A stretch of 21,845 bases of DNA from an uncultured Fusobacterium sp. (GTDB taxonomy: Bacteria > Fusobacteriota > Fusobacteriia > Fusobacteriales > Fusobacteriaceae). The notes beneath the pieces were generated by a model that was not told the DNA's origin, did no database searches, and saw only the letters and a program-made list of their open reading frames with translations. This document shows positions 14,471-21,845 of this stretch, in pieces (within the stretch, counting starts at the first letter, position 1; the number at the start of each line of letters is the position of its first letter). Location: positions 1 through 21,845 of the forward strand of contig UQQO01000019.1 of the NCBI GenBank assembly GCA_900543175.1, in the 5' to 3' direction. The position numbers were made by a program, and so were the translations under genes.

Positions 14471-15928
14471 ATGAATAATAAAATGATACTATATATAATA
14501 GGACAAATATTAAAGTTGGAAGCTGTTTTTATGATAGTTCCATTGATACTTAGTATTGTGTATAATGATGGTAAAAATGTTGTTTTTGCTTTTTTAGCTA
14601 CAATAATATTGTTATTAGTGATTGGAGTTCCATCCTCTCTTAAACTACCTAAAAATCAAAAGATTTTTGCTAAAGAGGGATTGATTATAGTTGCTTTTTC
14701 TTGGATAATTCTCTCAATTTTTGGAGCTTTTCCTTTTGTTTTTAGTAGAGAGATTCCATCATTTATAGATGCTTTTTTTGAAGTTGTAAGTGGTTTTACA
14801 ACTACTGGAGCAAGTATATTAACAGATGTAGAAGCTATGAGTAAATCTTTACTATTTTGGAGAAGTTTCACTCACTTTGTTGGTGGAATGGGAGTTTTAG
14901 TTTTAGCACTAGCTATTTTACCTAAAAATAGTAACCAGTCACTGCATATAATGAAAGCTGAAGTCCCTGGTCCTACCTTTGGAAAATTAGTAGCAAAGAT
15001 GTCTTATAACTCAAGAATTTTATATTTAATCTATATTTTTATAACTTTAGTTGTAACTATTCTTTTAAAACTTGGAGGATTACCTTGGTTTGACTCTATT
15101 CTTCACGCTTTCGGAGCAGCAGGAACTGGAGGTTTCGGTATAAAAAATAATAGTGTTGCCTTTTATAACAGTGCATATGTAGAATATGTTTTAGGTGTGG
15201 CAATGCTTCTATTTGGTATGAACTTCAACCTATTTTATGCTCTACTTTTGAAAAATTTTAAGCAAGTGTATAAAAATGAGGAGTTAAGATATTATTTACT
15301 AATAGTTTTTGGAGCTATTGTTCTAATTGCTTTTAATATACACTCAATGTATGATGATTTTTCAACAATGATAAGAGATATTTTCTTTACAGTATCTTCT
15401 ATTATAACTACAACAGGATTTTCTACTGCTGACTTTGATAAATGGCCAGTATTCTCTAAAACAATATTGTTATTAATAATGTTTGTAGGAGGATGTGCAG
15501 GTTCTACTGCTGGAGGATTAAAAATATCGAGAGTTTTACTACTTTTCAAAAATGTAGTAAATGAATTCAAAAAAATAGGAACTCCTAATAGAGTTATAAG
15601 TTTAAGAATGGATGGTAAGGCTGTACCTAAAGAGTTACTAGAAGGAATTAATGTATATCTAGTAATATATATCACTATATTCTTAATTTTAATTTGTTGT
15701 GTTTCTCTTGAAATGCCAGATTTTGTATCAGCATTTAGTGCTGTAACTGCAACATTTAATAATATAGGTCCAGGAATGGGAGTTGTAGGTCCTACTTGTA
15801 ACTATTCTGCTATCTCTCCTATAAATAAAGTGATATTATCTTTTAGTATGTTATTAGGAAGATTAGAGATATTCCCAATACTATTCCTATTCTCTCCTAA
15901 TCTCTATAAAAGAAACACAAAATATTAA
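14471..15928 (+). CDS. trkH: Trk potassium channel subunit TrkH
   Basis: The 485-residue inner-membrane protein has the usual TrkH length. It contains the four filter-type repeats of the superfamily: SGFTTTGAS near residue 107, AAGTGGFG near 216, ITTTGFST near 312 and NNIGPG near 433. The family signatures HFVGGMGVLVL and GGCAGSTAGGLK are also visible, and it ends near GRLEIFPILFLFSP. It conducts K+ under control of TrkA, encoded just upstream. GGGGAAG precedes the ATG. No terminator follows, so the lipoprotein gene may be part of the same transcript. Confidence 0.96.
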   Translation: MNNKMILYIIGQILKLEAVFMIVPLILSIVYNDGKNVVFAFLATIILLLVIGVPSSLKLPKNQKIFAKEGLIIVAFSWIILSIFGAFPFVFSREIPSFIDAFFEVVSGFTTTGASILTDVEAMSKSLLFWRSFTHFVGGMGVLVLALAILPKNSNQSLHIMKAEVPGPTFGKLVAKMSYNSRILYLIYIFITLVVTILLKLGGLPWFDSILHAFGAAGTGGFGIKNNSVAFYNSAYVEYVLGVAMLLFGMNFNLFYALLLKNFKQVYKNEELRYYLLIVFGAIVLIAFNIHSMYDDFSTMIRDIFFTVSSIITTTGFSTADFDKWPVFSKTILLLIMFVGGCAGSTAGGLKISRVLLLFKNVVNEFKKIGTPNRVISLRMDGKAVPKELLEGINVYLVIYITIFLILICCVSLEMPDFVSAFSAVTATFNNIGPGMGVVGPTCNYSAISPINKVILSFSMLLGRLEIFPILFLFSPNLYKRNTKY

Positions 15929-15997
15929 AAATTTAAAAGGATTTTGTTCATGCAATTAGTATATTAAAAGAAGGGGAAATAAAATTTGGAGGTCAAA

Positions 15998-16660
15998 ATG
16001 AAAAAATTACTTTTATTGCTTACTTTAATGGCTTTTACTGCTTGTGGTGGACAGAAGAAAATTGTAGTTGATTCACTTACTTATGAAAAAAATGGTGATA
16101 ACTACTCTTACAAAATTGAGATTCCTCAAATAAAAGGGATAAGAAACAAAGAGATAGAAGAATTAAATGTTGAATTATCAGAACTTGCTGATAGCACTAT
16201 TGAAAGTATGGTAAATGGATTGGAAGGTAGTCCTGCTGAATATATTGAGAGCTATCAAACATTTGAAAACGATTTTGGTATAACTTCGATTTTATTAGAA
16301 ACTTATTCAATAGGAGAAAATGATGCTAATGGAATTCAAGCATCAGAATCTATAAATATAAAAAATTCTAATGGTTCTTTTGTAACTTTTGATTCTTTCT
16401 TTAAAGAGGGAGCAAGGGAATATATAATTAATCAGATAGAAAATATTATAAATAAAACTAGTGGAAAAATAGTTTTAAACTCTAATGGAGAAGAGGTTGC
16501 TTTCTTTGAAGATGTAGAGATAAACTTAAATGATTCTGCTATGTATTTTGAAGGAAATGATATCTGCTTTAAATTTGATATGTATGAGTTAGCTCCACAT
16601 TCAGAGGGGCAACCGATAATAAGATTTCCTAAAGAGGAGTTAAAAGAGTTTATAAGATAA
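15998..16660 (+). CDS. DUF3298-type lipoprotein
   Basis: The 220-residue precursor has a lipoprotein signal: MKKLLLLLTLMAFTAC with the lipidated Cys16 in a F-T-A-C lipobox. The mature part shows the DUF3298/RsiV-like pattern: an ITSILLETYSIG strand, VTFDSFFKEG, and the closing FKFDMYELAPHSEGQPIIRFPKEELKEF. Such domains occur in extracytoplasmic parts of RsiV and peptidoglycan deacetylase PdaC; no catalytic domain is attached here, so the function is unknown. A TTG four codons upstream is rejected because GGAGG overlaps it. It is 69 bases downstream of trkH and is followed by a terminator hairpin. Confidence 0.85.
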   Translation: MKKLLLLLTLMAFTACGGQKKIVVDSLTYEKNGDNYSYKIEIPQIKGIRNKEIEELNVELSELADSTIESMVNGLEGSPAEYIESYQTFENDFGITSILLETYSIGENDANGIQASESINIKNSNGSFVTFDSFFKEGAREYIINQIENIINKTSGKIVLNSNGEEVAFFEDVEINLNDSAMYFEGNDICFKFDMYELAPHSEGQPIIRFPKEELKEFIR

Positions 16661-16718
16661 AAGAACTAGCTACTTTCAGCTACGTAGTTACAGAAAATTA
16701 AAAATCAGCTAAAAATTA

Positions 16719-16776
16719 GGGGCTGTTGCAAATTGATGATTTTATATTTTAATTTGCTCAGCTTCTTTTTATTTTT
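16719..16776. terminator. Probable bidirectional terminator
   Basis: GGGGCTG/CAGCTTCT form a lower stem with G-U pairs. GCAAATT (16728-16734) pairs perfectly with AATTTGC (16751-16757). TTTTTATTTTT follows on the plus strand and TAATTTTTAG on the minus strand. It lies between the convergent lipoprotein and flippase genes. Confidence 0.65.
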
Positions 16777-16896
16777 ACAAAGTAATTATTCAGCTATCAA
16801 TTAAAAAGTAATTTTCCTTAACATCAAGTTGGTGTAATTTGGAAGTGAATACTAGAAACTCTTAACGAAATGCAGTTAAGAAAATGCAATAGCTCC
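16719..16896. repeat. Possible decayed 178-base inverted-repeat element
   Basis: GGGGCTGTTGCA (16719-16730) is matched in inverted orientation by TGCAATAGCTCC (16885-16896), 10 of 12 positions, the two differences being G-U compatible. The end resembles the CTGTTGCA ends of several insertion-sequence families. No coding frame, clear target duplication or transposase lies inside. It fills most of the gap between the lipoprotein and flippase genes and could be a small non-autonomous element or only a terminator region. Confidence 0.3.
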
Positions 16897-16905
16897 TTTT
16901 TAATT

Positions 16906-18177
16906 CTATCTTCTAAATATATACCAACTCTTCATAATTAAAATTAGTGATACTTGAACTCCATATGCAACTATTACCCCTGTTAAATTAAAATAATTAA
17001 TTAACTTAAATAGAGCTATCATATATATAATGTTTGCTATAAAGATTATCTTTGTCTCTACTTTTATATATCCCAAAGCTAAAAACAGTGGATGTATAGC
17101 TATAAATATAGTCCCCAATGATCTCATCAATAGATATAAGTTAATTTGAAATTTATAATCACCTACTAACTCACTAAAAAATCTCTCTAACAGATAAAAG
17201 CCAAAAATATTCAGACTTCCTATTATACAAAAACATATTACACTTAAAATTGATGAAACAACTAAAAATTTCTTCACTATCTCTCTCTTTTTATTCTCTT
17301 TTATCATCTCACAAAAATATGGATAAAGAGTTTGATATATAGGAGTTCCAATTTTATCAAGTACAATGGCTATTGTTTTGCATATTTTATATATTCCTAA
17401 CTGCTCTAAAGATAGCATCTTTCCTATTAACAGATTATCAAAATATTGTACTGGAATATCCAAACTAGAATTTATATTAGTCAAACATGTAAATTTAAAA
17501 AACTCTTTATCAAATTTAAATTTAGCCTTGAAAAATCCCAAAAGATTACTATTTTTTAAGACTAACATTGTATATATATTTATTAAAATTCCATTTAAAA
17601 TATTAGTTGTCAAAAATATAAAGATAAAAAAATTCAGATTAAGATTAAAGAAAAATCCTATTCCCAGCATAATAAAATTATAGATTGAAGTGATTATCCT
17701 TTGATTTCTTAAAAGATCAAATCTATTAAAACTACGAAGTACCCCAATAGGTGTCCCTTGAATATTAAAAAGAATATACAGAGAAAAAATTATCATTAAA
17801 AATAGCTGTTCCCTATTAAAATTATAGATCTTTCCTATAAATCTACTTCCTAAATTTAAAACTAAAAAAGCTATAAAAGCTGTTACTATATCTAAGAAAT
17901 AACTAAATTTAATTAACTCCTTTAATCTTTCTCTATCTCCTTTTATCTCAGGAAAAAATTTAATAAATCCCTGCCAAGATTGAAAATTAAATACCCCATC
18001 TATTAATGCAACTACCCCTTGAATTAAAACTATATATCCATATTTTTCTACTCCTATTCCTTTAGTTATAAAGGATACAGAGATAATTGAAAATAGAGAT
18101 GCCAAAGCATCTCCACTAAATATATTTAAAAAGTTTTTTAAAAGTTTATCTTGCAATATGTTTCTCACTCTATCCAT
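16906..18177 (-). CDS. Polysaccharide flippase (Wzx-like)
   Basis: The 423-residue protein has about twelve to fourteen hydrophobic segments and the oligosaccharide-flippase layout. The N-terminal NFLNIFSGDALASLFSIISV, the GVEKYGYIVLIQGVVAL loop and the mid-protein YFDNLLIGKMLSLEQLGIYKI are typical of Wzx-type proteins. It should move undecaprenyl-linked repeat units across the inner membrane for polymerisation. It is the last gene of the visible polysaccharide unit, 11 bases after the GT32 gene. The ATG is used because the preceding TTG is adjacent and AAAGGAT suits the ATG. MATE exporters are distant relatives, but the locus context favours a flippase. Confidence 0.88.
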   Translation of the reverse strand: MDRVRNILQDKLLKNFLNIFSGDALASLFSIISVSFITKGIGVEKYGYIVLIQGVVALIDGVFNFQSWQGFIKFFPEIKGDRERLKELIKFSYFLDIVTAFIAFLVLNLGSRFIGKIYNFNREQLFLMIIFSLYILFNIQGTPIGVLRSFNRFDLLRNQRIITSIYNFIMLGIGFFFNLNLNFFIFIFLTTNILNGILINIYTMLVLKNSNLLGFFKAKFKFDKEFFKFTCLTNINSSLDIPVQYFDNLLIGKMLSLEQLGIYKICKTIAIVLDKIGTPIYQTLYPYFCEMIKENKKREIVKKFLVVSSILSVICFCIIGSLNIFGFYLLERFFSELVGDYKFQINLYLLMRSLGTIFIAIHPLFLALGYIKVETKIIFIANIIYMIALFKLINYFNLTGVIVAYGVQVSLILIMKSWYIFRR

Positions 18178-18188
18178 CAAGCCATCCT

Positions 18189-18977
18189 TTAAAAATCTAT
18201 TTTCTTATTAAGTTTCCTAAAAAAATTGCACTCTTTTACAAATCCCATAACTCTAAATTTTATCAATAGATCTATCAATAATTTTTTTACTCCCTTATAA
18301 TGTTTAAATTCAAGGAAATAAAGTTTTTTTAAATCTTTTTTCTTACCCCAACTTTTTCCCCACCAATGAATCCCATAGGTGTTTTCTCTTATCTTTGAAT
18401 AGATAAACTCCTCTGTAAAATGATAGGGATAAAAATACTCTGGGGGATATAATTTTATATTACTTTCTGAAATTTCAACTATTCCATCACAAAAATTAAA
18501 ACTATAACTTTCTTTTAAAACCTTTGTAATTATATCTGGACTTGTATAAATAGGCTCGTTCCAAATCCTTTTATCATAAAATTTCAGTATCTCACCTATC
18601 AATTTATGGTTTGCCTCTGCTCCTATTATCCCAGCACTTATTATATTTTTACTTTCCAAACCAATAAAAAAACTATTATCTAAAAATGAGTCTAAAGTTT
18701 TTATTATCTGCATATCTGTATCAAGATATATTCCTCCATTTTCATAGAGAACTTTCATTCTAAAATAATCTGATAAAAATGCCCATAACTTTCTTTTATA
18801 GCACTCTTTAAGAAAACTATTTCTCTCAATTTCCTCATAAAAATTTAGGTTATCCTCATTCCACTCAATTATCTCATAATCTGGAAGTTTCTCTCTCCAA
18901 GAATTTATACATATATCCATAAGATTAGGTTTAGAATTTTTTCCAAGCCAAATATAGTGTAATTTTTTAGGTATCAT
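18189..18977 (-). CDS. GT32-type glycosyltransferase (DXD sugar transferase)
   Basis: The 262-residue protein opens with MIPKKLHYIWLGKNSKP, the usual start of Gly_transf_sug/OCH1-like (GT32) enzymes. SDYFRMKVLYENGGIYLDTD (69-88) contains the metal- and nucleotide-sugar-binding DTD at 86-88. The YGIHWWGKSW stretch near residue 204 matches the histidine/tryptophan region common near the end of the domain. It transfers a sugar, probably galactose- or mannose-type, onto the lipid-linked repeat unit at the cytosolic face. AGGAGG precedes the ATG. It lies 15 bases after the GT2 gene and 11 before the flippase. Donor and linkage cannot be told from sequence. Confidence 0.88.
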   Translation of the reverse strand: MIPKKLHYIWLGKNSKPNLMDICINSWREKLPDYEIIEWNEDNLNFYEEIERNSFLKECYKRKLWAFLSDYFRMKVLYENGGIYLDTDMQIIKTLDSFLDNSFFIGLESKNIISAGIIGAEANHKLIGEILKFYDKRIWNEPIYTSPDIITKVLKESYSFNFCDGIVEISESNIKLYPPEYFYPYHFTEEFIYSKIRENTYGIHWWGKSWGKKKDLKKLYFLEFKHYKGVKKLLIDLLIKFRVMGFVKECNFFRKLNKKIDF

Positions 18978-18992
18978 CTTTGCCTCCTAAAC

Positions 18993-19982
18993 TTAAAACT
19001 TAGGTATTTTTTGTACATTACTTATCTCTTTACCCAAACATCTTCTTAAAAAATTAGGAACAAATACAGAATAATAGAGTAGTTGAGTTTCTAAATTTCC
19101 CTTTTCAACTTTCTTTAATTCTCTATATATCTCTCTGTACCTGCTATGTACTCTCTTCCAATCTCCCCCACCATTATATCTTTTATATATAACAACTGAG
19201 TAGAAACTTAAAATAAGTTTAGCTAAAGTTTCCTTTCCAATTTTAGAATCAAGATTTTTATACTCGTTAAAAAATTTCTCACATATCTTCTCAAGAGAGA
19301 CTATACTTTTTTCAGAAACTTTATTCATTATACTTCCTGTTCTCTGTCTGTAAAAATAGAAAGCTCTATCTATATATTTTACCCTTTTAGCTTTAAGATA
19401 AACCATAGGTGTAAACTCACTATCTTCATGCACAATCTCTTCATTAAACCAAAGATCATTTTTTATTAAAAACTCTCTTCTATATATATCATCTACAACC
19501 TCTTCTCTAAAACATTTAGGCTGTTGAAAAAGTTTTCCAAAAAATTCTATCCCTGTTATTACTCCAGAATTTTTTACTAAATCAGATCTAAAAAGAGGAG
19601 CTCCAGTTTTCTCTGGTGTATAGTATCTCATATTACCAACCATAACATCAAGATCTTCCATCTCTCCCTCTAAGAAAAATTTTTTATACTCTTGAATATC
19701 TATAAAATCATCACTATCAATAAAAGAGATATACTCTCCCTTTGCAACTCTCATTCCTGCATTTCTAGCTGAAGATAATCCACCATTTTCTTTATCTACA
19801 ATAACTGTTCTCTCTGGATAACTTTGTTTAAACTCCTCCATTATCTCTCTACTTCCATCTTTTGACCCATCATTTACAAGAATTACTTCATAATCTATCC
19901 CATCAATTTTATATAAGCTATCTAAACACTCTCTTAAATATTGCTCAACATTATATATTGGAACAACTATACTCAATTGCAT
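18993..19982 (-). CDS. GT2-family glycosyltransferase
   Basis: The 329-residue protein has a GT-A fold of family 2. It shows LSIVVPIYNVEQYLRECLDS at the start, VNDGSKDGS (37-44), NGGLSSARNAG (67-76) and the metal-binding FIDSDDF (DSD at 89-91). HEDSEF (185-190) holds the likely catalytic base. The C-terminal 120 residues are helical and basic and may associate with the membrane, with no clear transmembrane segment. It should add one sugar of the surface polysaccharide repeat unit. AAGGTGATAAG precedes the ATG. It sits 9 bases after the GT4 gene. Confidence 0.92.
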   Translation of the reverse strand: MQLSIVVPIYNVEQYLRECLDSLYKIDGIDYEVILVNDGSKDGSREIMEEFKQSYPERTVIVDKENGGLSSARNAGMRVAKGEYISFIDSDDFIDIQEYKKFFLEGEMEDLDVMVGNMRYYTPEKTGAPLFRSDLVKNSGVITGIEFFGKLFQQPKCFREEVVDDIYRREFLIKNDLWFNEEIVHEDSEFTPMVYLKAKRVKYIDRAFYFYRQRTGSIMNKVSEKSIVSLEKICEKFFNEYKNLDSKIGKETLAKLILSFYSVVIYKRYNGGGDWKRVHSRYREIYRELKKVEKGNLETQLLYYSVFVPNFLRRCLGKEISNVQKIPKF

Positions 19983-19991
19983 CTTATCACC

Positions 19992-21101
19992 TTACAATTC
20001 TAGAATCTTTTCTCTATATATATTAATAATAATTTTTTCATCAAATTCCTTTAAAATTTTCTCTCTTCCAGCTATTCCCATAGCTTTTCTCTCTTCTGCT
20101 GAAAGATTGATAAATTTTCTCATTCCTTGAGCTAGATCTTCACTATCTGCAACTTTAACTAGATATCCTGTAACACCGTTTTCAACTATCTCTTTACAAC
20201 CAGTTACATTTGTAGCAATTATAGGTTTTTCCATAGCTGCTCCTTCCATCAATACCTTAGAGATTCCCTCTCTATATGATGGTAAAACTATACAATCTGC
20301 CTCTTTAATAACTAACTCCGGCTTATTAACTGTACCTAAATAGTTAATAACTCCCTCAGCAACTAATTTGTCCATATGCTCTTTAGTTACCCCTGATACA
20401 GCCTCTCCACCTAAAGCTCCTAAAAATTGAAACTCAACTTTCTCTCCATACTCTTTCTTTAAAATTCTAGCTGCCTCTTCATACTCTCTAAATCCCTTAT
20501 CAAAAAAGGCTCTAGCAACCATTAAGAAAACTATTCTCTCATCTTTTCTATCCATAGGCATAGGTTTAAATCTTTCACAATCTGTTCCCTCTCCTGGTAG
20601 AATAAATATCTTTTTACTATCTCCTATACCTGAATTAATTAGAGTTTCCTTATCATCACTATTTAAAACCCATATCTCTTTTGAAAATTTAAGAGAAAAT
20701 TTATATAACCCCACTGCTATTTTTGCTATAACTCCACCTTTTACAAAAGAGTACCCAAGCCCAGTAAGAATTGCCACTGATTTTTTCCCAGCCATTTTAG
20801 CTGCTAAAGTTCCATAGATATTTGGTTTAATTGTATAGTGAAAAATTATATCTGGGTTCTCTCTCTTATATAATTTATACAGTTCTAAAGTTAATTTTAG
20901 ATCTTCTATGGGGTTTATACCTCTTTTATTAAGATTAATAGAGATTGATTTTACTCCTGATATAGCTTTTTCCATATCTACTCTTCCATCATCAGGAGCA
21001 ACTACTACCACCTCATGTCCATCTGATACTAATGCTCTAATAACTCCTGCTCTAAAAATATATATATCCCACATATAATTTGCTACAAATAATATCTTCA
21101 T
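19992..21101 (-). CDS. GT4-family glycosyltransferase
   Basis: The 369-residue protein has a GT-B fold. The N-terminal acceptor domain begins MKILFVANYMWDIYIFRAGV and contains HYTIKPNIYGTLAA, a stretch seen in EpsD/PglA-like transferases. The C-terminal GT1 domain carries PSYREGISKVLMEGAAM with the EX7E pair Glu278 and Glu286, followed by GCKEIVENGVTGYLV. It should add a sugar with retention onto a polyprenol-linked intermediate in the cytosol. AAAGGTG is the ribosome binding site. It starts 18 bases after the polymerase gene stop, placing it in the same operon. Confidence 0.92.
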   Translation of the reverse strand: MKILFVANYMWDIYIFRAGVIRALVSDGHEVVVVAPDDGRVDMEKAISGVKSISINLNKRGINPIEDLKLTLELYKLYKRENPDIIFHYTIKPNIYGTLAAKMAGKKSVAILTGLGYSFVKGGVIAKIAVGLYKFSLKFSKEIWVLNSDDKETLINSGIGDSKKIFILPGEGTDCERFKPMPMDRKDERIVFLMVARAFFDKGFREYEEAARILKKEYGEKVEFQFLGALGGEAVSGVTKEHMDKLVAEGVINYLGTVNKPELVIKEADCIVLPSYREGISKVLMEGAAMEKPIIATNVTGCKEIVENGVTGYLVKVADSEDLAQGMRKFINLSAEERKAMGIAGREKILKEFDEKIIINIYREKILEL

Positions 21102-21119
21102 ATTTTCACCTTTTTAATA

Positions 21120-21845
21120 TTAATATAGTAATGATAACTCTTTCCCATGCCCTTGTTCTTTATACTTACTAGCCTCTTCTACTATTTTCATTCTTTCTTC
21201 AACACTTTTATGTTTTAAAATTACAGTTTCATATAGATAAACTTTTTTATTTCCCTCAAAATTTAATTGATTATCTAATCTAAAAGTTGATATTAATATT
21301 GCCAAAATAAATACTACTAATTTTACTACTGAAGCACTTTTAATATCAAAAAACATAGGAATAATAAACCAATATGAATATACAAAAAGAATCCCTATTC
21401 TTAAAGAAATTACTGAAAGTTCAGCTCCATATAAAAATATAAATACTGATAGAAATAAGCTGTTAACAAAAATAATTCCATATCTTTTTTCTGTTAATCT
21501 CTTTCCAATTAAAAATACTATTAAAAATAATATAACTCTTTCTAAATAAAACAGAGAGAACCCTAGTGGAAAATCCTTAGGAATAATTGAGATATATCCA
21601 GCTATCTTATCTCCAATTCCTCCAGGTATTTTATCTTTTATCATCCCTATCCCATTTATTATCAACCTAATATTTGAAAGATAATAGATATTTCCTATAA
21701 TAAAAACTATAAATATAAATACTCTATTCCATTTTATTTTTAATAAAAAATACATTGGAAGATATAATAATGATGATGTATGAAATAAAAATCCCAAAAT
21801 ATTCAATGCTACAAATGATAAAATTTTTCTATTTTCTATATAATC
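21120..21845 (-). CDS. EpsG/Wzy-type polysaccharide polymerase, C-terminal part (cut by window edge)
   Basis: An open frame of 241 residues runs from the window edge to a stop at 21120, so the N-terminus lies outside. A TTG at 21804-21806 is only an internal codon, because the frame continues upstream with DYIENRKILSFVA. About six hydrophobic segments are visible. FHTSSLLYLPMYFLLK is the typical EpsG motif (FHxSxLxxLPLY), and the hydrophilic tail (about 205-241) ends the protein. EpsG/Wzy proteins polymerise repeat units on the periplasmic face of the inner membrane. It is the most upstream visible gene of the unit with GT4, GT2, GT32 and the flippase. Confidence 0.8.
   Translation of the reverse strand, partial: DYIENRKILSFVALNILGFLFHTSSLLYLPMYFLLKIKWNRVFIFIVFIIGNIYYLSNIRLIINGIGMIKDKIPGGIGDKIAGYISIIPKDFPLGFSLFYLERVILFLIVFLIGKRLTEKRYGIIFVNSLFLSVFIFLYGAELSVISLRIGILFVYSYWFIIPMFFDIKSASVVKLVVFILAILISTFRLDNQLNFEGNKKVYLYETVILKHKSVEERMKIVEEASKYKEQGHGKELSLLY

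Noticed and set aside
14656..15675. Minus-strand open frames opposite trkH (14656-14871, 15292-15675)
   Set aside because: They overlap conserved TrkH filter regions and show no protein-like features.
17366..17683. Plus-strand open frame opposite the flippase gene
   Set aside because: It is antisense to conserved flippase sequence and its composition reflects the complementary strand.
1..21845. tRNA, rRNA, CRISPR array or intact transposase
   Set aside because: None was seen on either strand. The polysaccharide locus shows no direct spaced repeats, and the gap at 16661-16905 holds no coding frame.

Overview
The window is very AT-rich, and its genes use strong AGGAGG-type ribosome binding sites and sigma70-like promoters (TTGACA/TATAAT). 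Protein style and gene content (RecA with an unusual L2 loop, a YhhQ/radical SAM pair, MgtE, TrkA/TrkH, a Wzx/EpsG-type polysaccharide locus) point to the phylum Fusobacteriota, most likely a Fusobacterium species. The species cannot be fixed from the sequence alone. There are no rRNA or tRNA genes, no CRISPR array and no intact insertion sequence. No gene-free stretch exceeds about 250 bases.

Layout. 1-690 (-) is the N-terminal part of rsmB, cut by the window edge, divergent from mgtE (864-2198, +), a Mg2+ channel. A bidirectional terminator separates mgtE from htpG (2261-4081, -). The htpG leader carries a good match to the CIRCE operator of the heat-shock repressor HrcA. Next on the minus strand come nagA (GlcNAc-6-P deacetylase), a possible 37-residue small ORF and recA. 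Divergent from recA is a YczE/YitT-type membrane protein (6908-7558, +), then galE and a translationally coupled 106-residue protein of unknown function.

The most interesting block is 8957-10587 (-). A strong promoter, a preQ1-I type riboswitch aptamer and an intrinsic terminator stand ahead of a two-gene operon. The operon encodes a small radical-SAM-like protein with a CX4CX2C cluster and a YhhQ-type transporter of queuosine precursors. This reads as a preQ1-controlled module for salvage of 7-deazaguanine bases. The radical SAM protein is a candidate queuine-processing enzyme of the QueL type.

10647-12853 (-) is a MATE efflux protein followed by a Cof-type HAD phosphatase. Divergent from it is the K+ uptake operon trkA-trkH, followed by a DUF3298-type lipoprotein (13094-16660, +). 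A 245-base gap then holds a terminator that may lie within a short, decayed inverted-repeat element. From 16906 to the right edge (-) is the end of a surface polysaccharide locus, in transcription order: EpsG/Wzy-type polymerase (cut by the edge), GT4, GT2 and GT32 glycosyltransferases, and a Wzx flippase.

Several starts were moved from the longest possible ORF to an internal ATG, because the upstream start codon lies in or directly against the ribosome binding site (nagA, recA, the radical SAM gene, trkA, the lipoprotein). For the 106-residue gene the start was moved because it overlaps the galE stop, and for wzx because the upstream codon is an adjacent TTG.
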